From contig CAZQIC010000042.1 in the NCBI GenBank assembly GCA_964593555.1, forward strand, positions 1 through 32,674: DNA of 32,674 nt. Reading direction: 5' to 3'. Below, piece after piece: positions 8,920 to 17,754 of the stretch. The stretch is from CAZQIC01 sp964593555. Lineage in GTDB: Bacteria > Bacteroidota > Bacteroidia > JAFLBG01. The notes under the pieces are model-generated. The model was not told where the DNA came from, made no database searches, and saw only the letters and a program-made list of their open reading frames with translations. Numbering within the stretch: position 1 is the stretch's first letter; the number at the start of each line of letters is the position of its first letter. The position numbers were made by a program, and so were the translations under genes.

Positions 8920-9153
8920 TTAGTCCACCCCAGCTAAAAGTCGGCAAACAGCTGGAATCTGGCTTGCTGCCCAGCTTACAATTGTTCCTATTGCTTTGCC
9001 TGCTTTTTGGCAATTATGGTAGGATGCGACATATGCGGTGGAAATGAGTAAGGGTGAAACACCTCCTTCAATTGTTTTTTTGTTTTGTTCTTCCAATGAC
9101 GTTACAAAGCTATTTAGCTTAAGTTCTGTGAGATCTAATTTTCTTTTTTTCAT
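8920..9153 (-). CDS. Double-glycine leader peptide, bacteriocin/RiPP-precursor-like
   Basis: A 77-residue peptide. The basic-hydrophobic leader (MKKRKLDLTELKLNSFVTSL...) ends in Glu-Gly-Gly at residues 29-31. From memory, the 'LKxxSFVTS...GG' pattern is that of Bacteroidota natural-product precursors, including the pinensin-like class I lanthipeptides. The 46-residue core is small-residue-rich and amphipathic ('GKAIGTIVSWAASQIPAVC') with cysteines at core positions 17 and 39 and several Ser/Thr, so a disulfide, thioether or no modification are all possible. It is first in a two-gene minus-strand unit; the second, frameshifted peptide follows after 62 nt. TATGTTTG at 9188-9195 is a fitting -7 box. 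No LanB/LanC, radical-SAM enzyme or peptidase-ABC transporter is in the window; the divergent TetR/MFS pair is the only nearby exporter. Secreted peptide: likely. Antibacterial role: inference. Confidence 0.72.
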   Translation of the reverse strand: MKKRKLDLTELKLNSFVTSLEEQNKKTIEGGVSPLLISTAYVASYHNCQKAGKAIGTIVSWAASQIPAVCRLLAGVD

Positions 9154-9187
9154 TTTGATTTTTTAAGTACTGTTTATTATTTATTCT

Positions 9188-9195
9188 CAAACATA
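9188..9195 (-). promoter_or_regulatory. -7 box of the leader-peptide unit
   Basis: TATGTTTG on the minus strand matches TAnnTTTG and lies 35 nt before the first leader peptide start, giving a leader of roughly 25-30 nt. No clear -33 TTTG is seen. Between this box and the TetR gene are AT-rich inverted repeats, including CTATTATA-N7-TATAATAG at 9274-9296, that could be operators. Confidence 0.5.
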
Positions 9196-9273
9196 CTGTT
9201 GGTTTGTTTCGGTGGCCATAAAATTATCCTTATAATTATAATTTCTGAATTATAGGTATTTATTTATAAATCT

Positions 9274-9296
9274 CTATTATAGGTTATTTATAATAG
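9274..9296. promoter_or_regulatory. Inverted repeat in peptide/TetR intergenic region
   Basis: CTATTATA and TATAATAG form a perfect 8-bp inverted repeat with a 7-nt spacer, midway between the divergent peptide unit and the TetR gene. The symmetry and location suit a dimeric regulator site, but AT-rich DNA produces such repeats by chance. Confidence 0.3.
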
Positions 9297-9359
9297 ATTG
9301 TTTATCCTTTAAATTACGATTTCAGAAGGTTGATGGAGCCGGCTTCTTTTTTTATATAA

Positions 9360-9381
9360 ACAAACATTCATTTATATTTGT
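9360..9381 (+). promoter_or_regulatory. Promoter and possible operator of the tetR-MFS operon
   Basis: TATATTTG at 9373-9380 is an exact -7 consensus, only 8 nt before the TetR ATG, so the transcript should be almost leaderless. The box sits inside an imperfect palindrome, ACAAACAT...ATATTTGT (9360-9381), the sort of site a TetR repressor would use to control itself. The promoter call is good; the operator call is inference. Confidence 0.55.
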
Positions 9382-9388
9382 ACCCCAA

Positions 9389-9979
9389 ATGCGTACTCGT
9401 GATAAAAAGAAAGAGAGCCTCGTAAAGGAAAAAGCTATCGACCTATTGGTTAAAGATGGCTTTGAAGGCTTTAGCATGCAAAAGCTGGCTAAGGCAGCAA
9501 AAATATCTCCCGCTACTCTTTACATCTATTATAAGGACAAGGATGATCTTATAAAAAAGTTAGGAATTGGATTGGGTGATGAAATGACAAAAATTACAAT
9601 GAAAGATTTTGATCCCGATCTGAGTTTTTCAAAGGGATTAAAAAGGCAATGGGAAAACCGCACGGAGTTTTGTATTAAGTACCCTAAGGAAGCCGCATGC
9701 TTTGATGTAATTAAACACTCCCCTCATTGCGAATATGTGATGCAGCATGTATCAGCAGTGTTTCGGCCCGTGATGATAAAATTTGTAGAGAACGCAGTTG
9801 AAAATAAGGAATTAAAAAAAATGTCGTTTGAAGTGTATTGGAGCGTAGCATATGGGCCGCTATATAATCTTATCACATTTCATAAGGAAGGCCGCAGCAA
9901 GGGTAATCGGCCTTTTAAGTTTTCATCAAAAATAATGTACGAAGCGTTGGAATTAGTATTAAAGGCCTTAAAGCCATAA
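9389..9979 (+). CDS. TetR/AcrR-family transcriptional regulator
   Basis: A 196-residue one-component repressor of the TetR type. The N-terminal DNA-binding domain is typical: 'EKAIDLLVKDGFEGFSMQKL' then the helix-turn-helix 'AKAAKISPATLYIYYKDKDD' (about residues 31-55). The remainder is helical and should form the ligand-binding dimer domain, whose ligand cannot be predicted. Only 13 nt separate its stop from the MFS exporter start, so the two form an operon and the regulator very likely controls the exporter in response to a transported compound. It is divergent from the GG-leader peptides across a 235-nt region with inverted repeats, so it might also affect them; that is speculative. Confidence 0.93.
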   Translation: MRTRDKKKESLVKEKAIDLLVKDGFEGFSMQKLAKAAKISPATLYIYYKDKDDLIKKLGIGLGDEMTKITMKDFDPDLSFSKGLKRQWENRTEFCIKYPKEAACFDVIKHSPHCEYVMQHVSAVFRPVMIKFVENAVENKELKKMSFEVYWSVAYGPLYNLITFHKEGRSKGNRPFKFSSKIMYEALELVLKALKP

Positions 9980-9992
9980 GTAATTTAAATTT

Positions 9993-11237
9993 ATGCAAAC
10001 ACAAAACACGAATAATAAATTTACTCGATATCAAATATTTGTAATTGTAATAGTTGCTGTACTGCAGTTTACAATTGTTCTTGATTTTATGGTGATGTCT
10101 CCACTTGGAGATATGTTAATGAAAACCCTGGAAATAAAACCATCACAATTCGGGATGATTGTAGCTTCCTACGCACTTAGTGCGATGGTATCGGGCTTGA
10201 TGGCAGCGGGTTTTGCAGATAAGTTTGACAGAAAAAGAATTCTCCTATTCTTCTATGTAGGGTTTGTTGGTGGAACATTGCTGTGTGGGTTGGCGAATAC
10301 TTATGAAATGTTACTGATCGCAAGAGTTGTTACAGGTTTATTTGGTGGTGTAATTGGAGCCTTATCAATGGCGATCATTACCGATCTTTTTCCAATAGAA
10401 CAAAGAGGGCGTGTAATGGGTTTTGTACAAATGGCTTTTGCGGCCAGTCAGGTATTGGGCATTCCAATCAGTCTTTTCATAGCTAATCGTTGGGGATGGA
10501 ATTCTCCCTTTTTGATGATCGTAGGCTTTGCGATTCTGGTGTTTGTTGTTATTGCAATTAAATTAAAACCTGTTAATGAGCATTTGAAAATTAAATCTGA
10601 AAGGAATGTGTGGCAGCATCTTATCCATACCATTTCCTTAAAAAATTACAGGGCGGGATTTCTTGCAACTGCATTGCTTTCATTGGGTGGTTTTATGTTA
10701 ATGCCATTTGCCAGCGCATTTTCCATAAATAATTTAGGCGTTACTCCGGGACAACTTCCTTATGTTTTTATGTTCACGGGAATAAGTTCAATTATTATCA
10801 TGCCCTTAATTGGTAAGCTAAGTGATAAAGTAGATAAGTTTAAAATATTTACAATAGGTACAATATGGGCGATAGTTATGGTATTGGTATATACCAATAT
10901 GTCAGCAATACCTCTATGGGAAGTAATTATTTTAAATGTGTTATTATTTATGGGTATTATGTCAAGAATGGTACCGGTTACAGCCTTAACTTCTGCAGTT
11001 CCCGAAATGAAAGACAGGGGAGCATACATGAGTATTAATTCTTCATTGCAACAGGGAGCAGGCGGAATAGCTGCAATGCTTGCAGGTTCGATAGTTGTAC
11101 AGGAAACTAAAAACAGTCCTTTGCAACATTTTAATTGGCTCGGAATTGTAATGGCTGTTATTATGGTATTATGTATTTATTTTGTTTACCGGGTAGATAG
11201 AATTGTGAAGGAGCGAATTAAAGTGGGAGGAAAATAA
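9993..11237 (+). CDS. MFS (DHA1-type) drug-efflux transporter
   Basis: A 414-residue inner-membrane exporter with about 12 hydrophobic segments, the usual drug:H+ antiporter-1 length. The first helix carries the family pattern 'VLDFMVMSPLGDML'; motif A 'GFADKFDRKRIL' follows helix 2; 'RVVTGLFGGVIGALSMAIITDLFP' resembles the helix 4/5 region; and 'ERGR'-like 'EQRGRVMGF' precedes helix 5. The second half has a weaker motif-A copy ('GKLSDKVDKFKIF'). It follows the TetR gene with a 13-nt gap. The operon context suggests efflux of a toxic small molecule; substrate unknown. A role in exporting or resisting the neighbouring peptides is possible but not supported by family precedent. Confidence 0.92.
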   Translation: MQTQNTNNKFTRYQIFVIVIVAVLQFTIVLDFMVMSPLGDMLMKTLEIKPSQFGMIVASYALSAMVSGLMAAGFADKFDRKRILLFFYVGFVGGTLLCGLANTYEMLLIARVVTGLFGGVIGALSMAIITDLFPIEQRGRVMGFVQMAFAASQVLGIPISLFIANRWGWNSPFLMIVGFAILVFVVIAIKLKPVNEHLKIKSERNVWQHLIHTISLKNYRAGFLATALLSLGGFMLMPFASAFSINNLGVTPGQLPYVFMFTGISSIIIMPLIGKLSDKVDKFKIFTIGTIWAIVMVLVYTNMSAIPLWEVIILNVLLFMGIMSRMVPVTALTSAVPEMKDRGAYMSINSSLQQGAGGIAAMLAGSIVVQETKNSPLQHFNWLGIVMAVIMVLCIYFVYRVDRIVKERIKVGGK

Positions 11238-11265
11238 TAGACGTGTAATTGTTTGTTGGAAAATA

Positions 11266-14200
11266 CTATCGAATCAAAGTGATATGACCCTCATATACAT
11301 GACTCTTACCTGATGTATCCCATGTAAAGATTTTCCAGACGTATACATCTTGCGCTGCAATATTTCCAATACTGTTAATACGCGCATTCCAGCCCTGCAT
11401 AGGATTGTTAGTTTTAAAAATTAAATTTCCCCAGCGATCATAAACTGTTAATTCATAATCACGCGACATATCAAGCCCGGTTGTCCTTGGAATAAATTCA
11501 TCATTTAACCCATCGCCATTAGGAGTGATCGCATTGGGAACATAAAAAGTATAATCAGGATTTATTCTTACGTATCGTTCGGAGCTATCTACGCATCCAA
11601 ACTGATTTGTAACCACTTGCTTCACTAAATAATTTCCACTGTCCGCATATGTATAATAGGCATTCTGAGCTGTTGAGGTGGTCTGGGATGCATCTCCAAA
11701 GCTCCACGACCATACGTTGGCCCCTGTAGACATATCTGTAACAATTATTGGATTTCCTGTTGTTGCCACAGTTGAAGAAATTATAAACTGTGAGGTGGGA
11801 TGGGGATAAACCGTAATCATGTTTGCTATTGTTAATGAATCTTCACACCCATTTATGTCTATTACAATCAGGCCAACACTGTAAGACCCAGCATTTGCAT
11901 AACAATGCAAGGGAAACGTTGTGTTTTGCGAATTGGCATCTCCGTAATCCCATTCCGCGGAACTAACATTTGCGGTTGTATTGGTAAAGTTTACGCACAA
12001 TTCCGCGCATCCTTGTTTAATGTCGGCGGTGAATCTAACATCAGGTAAAGCATTTATTGTTAACTTGATTGTTGAAATACTATCACAGCCATCTGCTGCC
12101 GTAAAAGTCTGCGAATAAAGTCCTGCTGTATTTTGATTGATCCCATGAATCATAGCCAACTGTCCTGAGCAAAGAGTTAATGTTGCAGATGTAGTAATTG
12201 TCTTGCCAATAGTAAGATCAAGTGTCAATAGACTATCACATCCTGAACTACTAACAAGTCTCTGAGAATACAATCCTGTTGCGTTATAATTCTGACCATT
12301 GAAAATATATGCGTTACATGTTGCAACGATAAGTGTATTGGTAATTGGCGCATTAACCAGTAAAGTGACAATTGAAGCACTGTCACAGCCGCCTGCCGCT
12401 ATAAATGTTTGAGAGTAAATACCGGAAATATTTTGACTAGTGCTGTGAATCATAGCTGATTGTCCCGCACAAATTACTAGTGTAGCAGAAGTCGTAATAC
12501 TGCTGTTCACTGCTAACGTAATATCTGAAATACTATCACAACCTGCAGCTGCTACAAATGTTTGTGAATAAATTCCCGAAGTGTTTTGACTAATACCATG
12601 AATCATGACTGATTGGCCTGAACAAATTATTAATGAGGCCGATGTAGCAATTGTATTATTAATAGTTAAGTTAAGCGTAAGTATACTATCACATCCTGAA
12701 CTACTAATAAGTGTTTGAGTATAGATTCCTGTTTGAGCATAGATTTGTCCGTTCAGGGTATAATTACTGCAAGTTGCAATAGTAAGTGTATTAGTTGTAG
12801 GAGCATTTAACGTTAACGTAATAGTTGAAACACTATCACAACCTGCAACCGCAACAAATGTTTGTGAATAAATTCCTAAAGTGTTTTGACTAGTACCATG
12901 AATTATTATTGATTGACCGGAACAAATAGGTAGTGATGAAGAAGTGTTAATACGATTATTCATTGCTAAGGTGACCCTGGAAATACTATCACAGCCTGAA
13001 ACTGCTACAAAGGTTTGTGAATAGACTCCTGAAGTGTTTTGATTGACACCGTGAATCATCACTGATTGGCCGAGACAGATTGTTACCGATGAAGAAGTAG
13101 TAATGCTATTGTTCACTGCTAACGTAATAGTTGAAATGCTGTCGCAGCCACTCGCTGCTACAAATGTTTGTGAATAAATTCCTGATGTATTTTGGCTTAC
13201 GCCATGGACAATAGCGGACTGACCTGCACAAATAGTTAATGAGGCAGATGTAGTAATTAAGTTGTTAATATTTAGGTTAAGAGTTAGTATACTGTCACAA
13301 CCCACACTATTAATAAGTGTTTGCGAATAAATTCCTGTTGTGTTATATGTTTGTCCATTTAGCGTATAAGTGCTGCAAGCCGTTTGATTAATAATAGCGC
13401 TTGTTTTGTTTTTTACACTTATCGTTGAAATAGCAACAGCAATACATCCACCAGAACTTCCTGTAACGGTATACGTAGTTGTGCTGGTTGGATTAATGAG
13501 AATGTTACTTCCAGTTGATGAACTCAATCCTGTTGAAGGAGACCAAATATATAACACTGCACCGCTAACAGTAAGTGTTGCAGAAATTCCCTGACAAACA
13601 CTTGCCGATGGCGTTACATTAAGTATAGGCGATGGTGTTACAGTTATTGTAAAGATTTTATTATCTGTGCATAGACCATTAACAGCTGTTACCGTATAAT
13701 TGGTAGTTGAAGTTGGTGTTGCGGTTACAGAGGGCCCTGTTGTGCTGCTTAAGCTTGTTGCAGGTCCCCAGGAATAGGACACTCCACCAGATGCGGTTAA
13801 TGATATGGAACTTCCCTGACAAATGGATGCATTTGGACTTACCTGTAAATTAATTAAGGTTGGATTAAAAGTAATGTGGATGCTATCTACAATAATGCAA
13901 GCTGCTCCGTAGTTAACGCTTACCCAATAGACACCGGGAGTGGTGACATTTAATGATGAACCTGTAGAACCATTATACCAGGTATAAGTTGTAGTGGCAG
14001 AACCATTAAAATTCGCGGTTGTTAGTGTAATAGATGCACCGCAAGATTGAAATGTAGTATCGGGTCCCAATCCAAAAATATATCCCGGAGCATTATTAAA
14101 ATTCCATCCTGCATTGTTTCCTGTATTGATACTAAATTGTCCGGCATAAAAAGTAGCTCCACCAAATGCATTTTGATCTTTTAGATCAAGAAAATCGCAG

Positions 14201-17200
14201 ATCACATTTCCTGAGGCTTGTGAAATAGTAGCACGTGTGCCAATAGTTGAAGAGCGTATGATAATTTTATAACAGTTGTTCCCTCTTGCGTCCAACGTAT
14301 CAACAGTTTGTGTCTGATTGCTTCCCAAGGTATACGTCTTGCCGGGAGAGAAGGTTAATTTATTATAATTATTATTTCCTGCTATATTTCCTCCGCCTAC
14401 AAATTTAACATGATGAAAATAAACAGTCCCACCCACTGTGCTGAGTGTAGAGACAGGCAGGGAAAGAGTAATATCATATAAACGATTTGAAGTTAAAGTA
14501 GGACTGGAAAAATATAAATTGGAGGTTTTGATACCAGATGTGCCAGCGCTAAGAATGAGGTTAGTGCCTAAAATACTCATTGTTGAGCTGATGAAGAAAA
14601 CAGAAGAGCCCATATACAATTGTCTTACAGATACGCCAAAAGAATCGAAATCACGTGCAGTCACATTGTAATTGTTTGTTCTAAAAATTCCATTATTATG
14701 ATATATACTTGAAGATGTAGCGACAAGTGCATCCTGCAAAATCCATTCTCCTCCTATTCCTTCAAAGAAAATGTCTAAGTCAAAATCTTGATTGGCAGAA
14801 GTTATTGTTTGGCCAGTGGTAGTTGCTTTGAAATGAGTATATGCATTAAAGTTCCAATTCATTGCGGGTATCAATGTCAATGAACCATAAATACTAATAT
14901 CGCTGCCGGTTGAAAGAAAGGTGGGATTATTTAATGCAGGCCCACTTGCTGTAGGCGCATGCCCGTTCCATTTCATATTACGACAATTAGCAAGTACATC
15001 AACCGTTACTGCTTGACCAGCAGAAGGAAAAGAATACTGTGTAAAATATACATCATCACTCGAAGTGGGAATACAGGCTCCTCCAGCGCCATTAGGGGTG
15101 GTAGACCAATGGTTTTGATCAGACCAATTGCCCGAACCACCAACCCAAAATAAATTTCTTGAAACGGAAGCTGGAATGACCCAGGATGTATTATTACCTT
15201 GATCAATAGAATTATTAGCAGTATACACGCCCGGTCCTGTCGCGCGTTGATCTTTTAAAATACAATAGTTAATTGTGGTGTTGCCTGCAGGCATATATAG
15301 GATTGATTGTGTGCCGGGTGAAACAGAGCTTATATCAATGAACCCGGAGCAGGTGCCATTAGCGGTGAATGAAGAAGAAACAGTAAACGTTGTGCTACTG
15401 CTCAACGCATAATTTTTGCCGGCAGAAAAGGTAAGATTGTTAAAACGGCCAGAGCCAAGCAGACTTCCTCCTCCTTTGAAAATAACAGTATTAAAACTGG
15501 CGTTAGAAGCACCATTGTTCATACTTCCTCCGCTGCTTTGATCGGGATCATTAAATTCTATATTATAATAATCTTTACCTGGTGCAGCCGTGTGATAAAA
15601 ATAACCACCCAAATTGGGAAAACGTAAAGTAGAAGTTCCTGCGTTCAAATTAAAATTACTTCCCGTAACATTCCAGCCATTTTCTAAAACCACGAGTGAA
15701 GAACCAAGGTTCAGACTCCTGTTACCTGTAATTGATTTAAATAAAAACAAGTTCATTTGGTGGTTATTGGTAGTAAGCGTACCGTTGTTTAAATAAGTAT
15801 CGGAAAAATAGGCGTTAGCAGTAAATGCATCCTGAAGATTCCATATTCCTCCGATTCCGTCAAAATAAACAGTACCTGAAAATGCTTTTCCCGCGCTGGT
15901 AATAGTTTTAGGCCCGCTTGTCGCCTTAAAATATACGGCACCTTGGATATTAAAGGTAGAGATCGTTGCGTCAAGAGTGAGAGATCCATAAATGGAGAGG
16001 GGAAAATTTATACCGCTTGTAAAATTAGGAGCATGAGTAGGGTTAAGTAGCCACGTCATATTGTTACAATATGCCTGTGTGTTAATGCTTACCGTTTGCC
16101 CAGAAGCTGAAAAAGAATTCGCATCAAAAACTACATTATCAAGATACATAGGCACACAAGCAGAGCCCGGAGTGCCACCGGAAACATTTGCCCAGTGATT
16201 GGAGGCATCATTCCAGTTTCCCGTTCCGCCTACCCAGTAGCAAGTGGCGGATGCAGGTGCAGTAAATGCCCAGCCTGAATTATTTCCTGCATCTATGCTG
16301 TTAGTGGCACTATTGGCAGGGACAGGAAGCATATTTATAGCCTCAAGAATTACATGGTCAATTGTGTTATTAGAAGTATTGTTTATAGTTGCTTGTACGG
16401 GAGGGGCTGAAGAACGCATTTCAACATACCCGTTACAATTTCCATTGGCTGTTAAATTAGTTACATTGAGTGTTTGGTTACTTTGAAAAGTATATCTTTT
16501 TCCACTTGTAAGAACCAATGTCTGAATTGTAGTATATGATTTAAGCCCCAACCTGGCATCCTGTAAACAGGTGATTTTATTAAACTGCAGTGCTGAGCCT
16601 GAAACAAGACAATAGGATGCAAAAGAAACTTGGTTAAATGTAGAATTATTGCCGGAAGTAAAATAGTCGGTAAGTGAAGCTGTATTGGTAAAATTTATAT
16701 TGTTATAAACCTGGGAGGTGCCACATGTAAATGTCTCATTTGTTATTCCATTAAAATTAATAGTGGATAAATTACTGCCTAACGTTAAACCTACTGACAA
16801 TACATTCCACGTAGGCGAATTCCCAGTCATATCAATGGTTGAAGTTCCCAATGTAATAGCCCTGGTGTTGGATCCTCCCGATTGAAAGTTTATCGTTGTT
16901 ATATTGTAATTATTAGTGTTAAAACTGCCGTTGGTTATAAAAATTCCATTTGCTTTTAATGAATCTGATAGACCCCAACTTCCACCAATGCCATTAAAAT
17001 TAAGGGTGCCTATTTCTTTTCCTGCAGTGGCTATAGTTAAACCTATGGAAGTACCTTCAAAATTAATAGTGCCGGGAAATGCGTTTGTTCCGTTAATGCT
17101 TGTATGTAAAGTAAGAGAGCCATATATATCCAGCGAAGCGTTTTGTGTTATAGTAGGATTGTTAACCCAGCCTCCAGAAAAAGTAATATTCCTACATGAA

Positions 17201-17436
17201 CCGGGGCTGTTAATGTTTACAATAGGCGTTAAAGAAGGAAAAGAATTGGCATCAAAAAAAACATCGTCACCATTTTGTGGAGGAGTAGCATGATTTGTCC
17301 CACCTCCGGAAGTTGTACGCCAGTTAGAGATATCTGTCCAATTACTGGTAGTGTGAACCCAATAATAATTGGAGGCGTTAACAAAATGAAAGCACGAGAA
17401 AAAAATAAAAACGATTAAATAATAAACTTTCTTCAC
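11266..17436 (-). CDS. Giant repeat-rich secreted protein with T9SS type-B sorting domain
   Basis: A 2056-residue presumed adhesin. It starts with GTG (a TAA lies a few codons upstream in frame and no ATG intervenes) and a signal peptide (MKKVYYLIVFIFFSCFHFVNA). Order: three large beta-helix-like modules of about 360 aa, each opening with a 'YWVGGTGNWND...HW' motif (about residues 25, 400 and 762) followed by 'DDVxFDANSF'; an Ig-like domain with 'YTWYNGSTGSS' and 'PGVYWVSV' (about 1119-1190); two Ig-like repeats ('ICQGSSISLTASGGVSYSW'); nine roughly 50-aa tandem repeats ending in 'GCDSI.T..L' (about 1345-1795); two PKD domains; and a gliding-motility C-terminal domain from about 1957 ('YVPNAITPNGDGLNDEF', 'VYDRWGNLIF'). 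Export by T9SS and surface display are well supported; ligand unknown. It follows the 1606-aa gene on the same strand but has its own promoter-like sequence. Confidence 0.92.
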   Translation of the reverse strand: MKKVYYLIVFIFFSCFHFVNASNYYWVHTTSNWTDISNWRTTSGGGTNHATPPQNGDDVFFDANSFPSLTPIVNINSPGSCRNITFSGGWVNNPTITQNASLDIYGSLTLHTSINGTNAFPGTINFEGTSIGLTIATAGKEIGTLNFNGIGGSWGLSDSLKANGIFITNGSFNTNNYNITTINFQSGGSNTRAITLGTSTIDMTGNSPTWNVLSVGLTLGSNLSTINFNGITNETFTCGTSQVYNNINFTNTASLTDYFTSGNNSTFNQVSFASYCLVSGSALQFNKITCLQDARLGLKSYTTIQTLVLTSGKRYTFQSNQTLNVTNLTANGNCNGYVEMRSSAPPVQATINNTSNNTIDHVILEAINMLPVPANSATNSIDAGNNSGWAFTAPASATCYWVGGTGNWNDASNHWANVSGGTPGSACVPMYLDNVVFDANSFSASGQTVSINTQAYCNNMTWLLNPTHAPNFTSGINFPLSIYGSLTLDATISTFNIQGAVYFKATSGPKTITSAGKAFSGTVYFDGIGGIWNLQDAFTANAYFSDTYLNNGTLTTNNHQMNLFLFKSITGNRSLNLGSSLVVLENGWNVTGSNFNLNAGTSTLRFPNLGGYFYHTAAPGKDYYNIEFNDPDQSSGGSMNNGASNASFNTVIFKGGGSLLGSGRFNNLTFSAGKNYALSSSTTFTVSSSFTANGTCSGFIDISSVSPGTQSILYMPAGNTTINYCILKDQRATGPGVYTANNSIDQGNNTSWVIPASVSRNLFWVGGSGNWSDQNHWSTTPNGAGGACIPTSSDDVYFTQYSFPSAGQAVTVDVLANCRNMKWNGHAPTASGPALNNPTFLSTGSDISIYGSLTLIPAMNWNFNAYTHFKATTTGQTITSANQDFDLDIFFEGIGGEWILQDALVATSSSIYHNNGIFRTNNYNVTARDFDSFGVSVRQLYMGSSVFFISSTMSILGTNLILSAGTSGIKTSNLYFSSPTLTSNRLYDITLSLPVSTLSTVGGTVYFHHVKFVGGGNIAGNNNYNKLTFSPGKTYTLGSNQTQTVDTLDARGNNCYKIIIRSSTIGTRATISQASGNVICDFLDLKDQNAFGGATFYAGQFSINTGNNAGWNFNNAPGYIFGLGPDTTFQSCGASITLTTANFNGSATTTYTWYNGSTGSSLNVTTPGVYWVSVNYGAACIIVDSIHITFNPTLINLQVSPNASICQGSSISLTASGGVSYSWGPATSLSSTTGPSVTATPTSTTNYTVTAVNGLCTDNKIFTITVTPSPILNVTPSASVCQGISATLTVSGAVLYIWSPSTGLSSSTGSNILINPTSTTTYTVTGSSGGCIAVAISTISVKNKTSAIINQTACSTYTLNGQTYNTTGIYSQTLINSVGCDSILTLNLNINNLITTSASLTICAGQSAIVHGVSQNTSGIYSQTFVAASGCDSISTITLAVNNSITTSSSVTICLGQSVMIHGVNQNTSGVYSQTFVAVSGCDSISRVTLAMNNRINTSSSLPICSGQSIIIHGTSQNTLGIYSQTFVAVAGCDSVSTITLTLNAPTTNTLTIATCSNYTLNGQIYAQTGIYTQTLISSSGCDSILTLNLTINNTIATSASLIICSGQSVMIHGISQNTSGIYSQTFVAAAGCDSISDITLAVNSSITTSATLVICAGQSAMIHSTSQNISGIYSQTFIAAGGCDSASIVTLLVNAPITNTLIVATCNAYIFNGQNYNATGLYSQRLVSSSGCDSLLTLDLTIGKTITTSATLTLCSGQLAMIHGINQNTAGLYSQTFTAADGCDSISTIKLTINALPDVRFTADIKQGCAELCVNFTNTTANVSSAEWDYGDANSQNTTFPLHCYANAGSYSVGLIVIDINGCEDSLTIANMITVYPHPTSQFIISSTVATTGNPIIVTDMSTGANVWSWSFGDASQTTSTAQNAYYTYADSGNYLVKQVVTNQFGCVDSSERYVRINPDYTFYVPNAITPNGDGLNDEFIPRTTGLDMSRDYELTVYDRWGNLIFKTNNPMQGWNARINSIGNIAAQDVYVWKIFTWDTSGKSHVYEGHITLIR
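12054..13400 (-). repeat. Nine tandem ~150-bp repeats within the giant protein gene
   Basis: The coding sequence contains nine consecutive 49-51-codon units of two types, in N-to-C order A-B-B-B-A-B-B-A-B. Type A reads like 'YTLNGQTYNTTGIYSQTL...GCDSILTLNLNIN'; type B like 'ICAGQSAIVHGVSQ' followed by 'NTSGIYSQTF' and 'GCDSISTITL'. Every unit keeps the GCDS motif. The DNA copies are similar but not identical, so the array is old or under diversification. Confidence 0.9.
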
Positions 17437-17754
17437 GTTGTATTTTCTGATTTAAAGCCGGCTGATTTTATTTTCAGGCTACGATTATAAAATTGGCTAT
17501 TAAAAAGCTCGAGGACAAAAATTTACACTTTTATTTGATAAAGTCGAATTAATAAAATATGCTAATTAATGGTAAAATTTAATACTATTAGAAGTATTTT
17601 ATAAAATATACGTAAAAGTCGAGGTGAATAAAAAATGATGTTTTCTTTTTCTGAAGAATAAATGCACTGAAAATTCGGGATGCCGTTTTTAAAAGTAAGA
17701 AGAAGCATTTTTGAATGTTGAAAACGCCCTATGAAGGAATAGCTCACCAATAAA
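17437..17754. other. Intergenic region between the two giant genes
   Basis: No real gene is seen. The region holds a promoter-like sequence for the 2056-aa gene and an additional copy of a 14-mer, TACGTAAAAGTCGA (17609-17622), that also occurs upstream of the 1606-aa gene at 22635-22648. The rest is plain AT-rich DNA. Confidence 0.6.
17516..17547 (-). promoter_or_regulatory. Promoter-like sequence of the 2056-aa gene
   Basis: On the minus strand this reads TCGACTTT, 14 nt, then TAAATTTTTG. The same 8-14-10 arrangement occurs upstream of the 1606-aa gene. The second element resembles the -7 consensus (AATTTTTG, one mismatch); the first lies where a -33 element would be. Predicted leader about 70 nt. 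Confidence 0.55.

Noticed and set aside
12054..13400. CRISPR-like array
   Set aside because: Units are ~150 bp, in frame and coding, with no short identical repeats or unique spacers.
17562..17750. 62-aa minus-strand ORF between the giant genes
   Set aside because: AT-rich, no family pattern, and overlaps the repeated 14-mer; better seen as intergenic.
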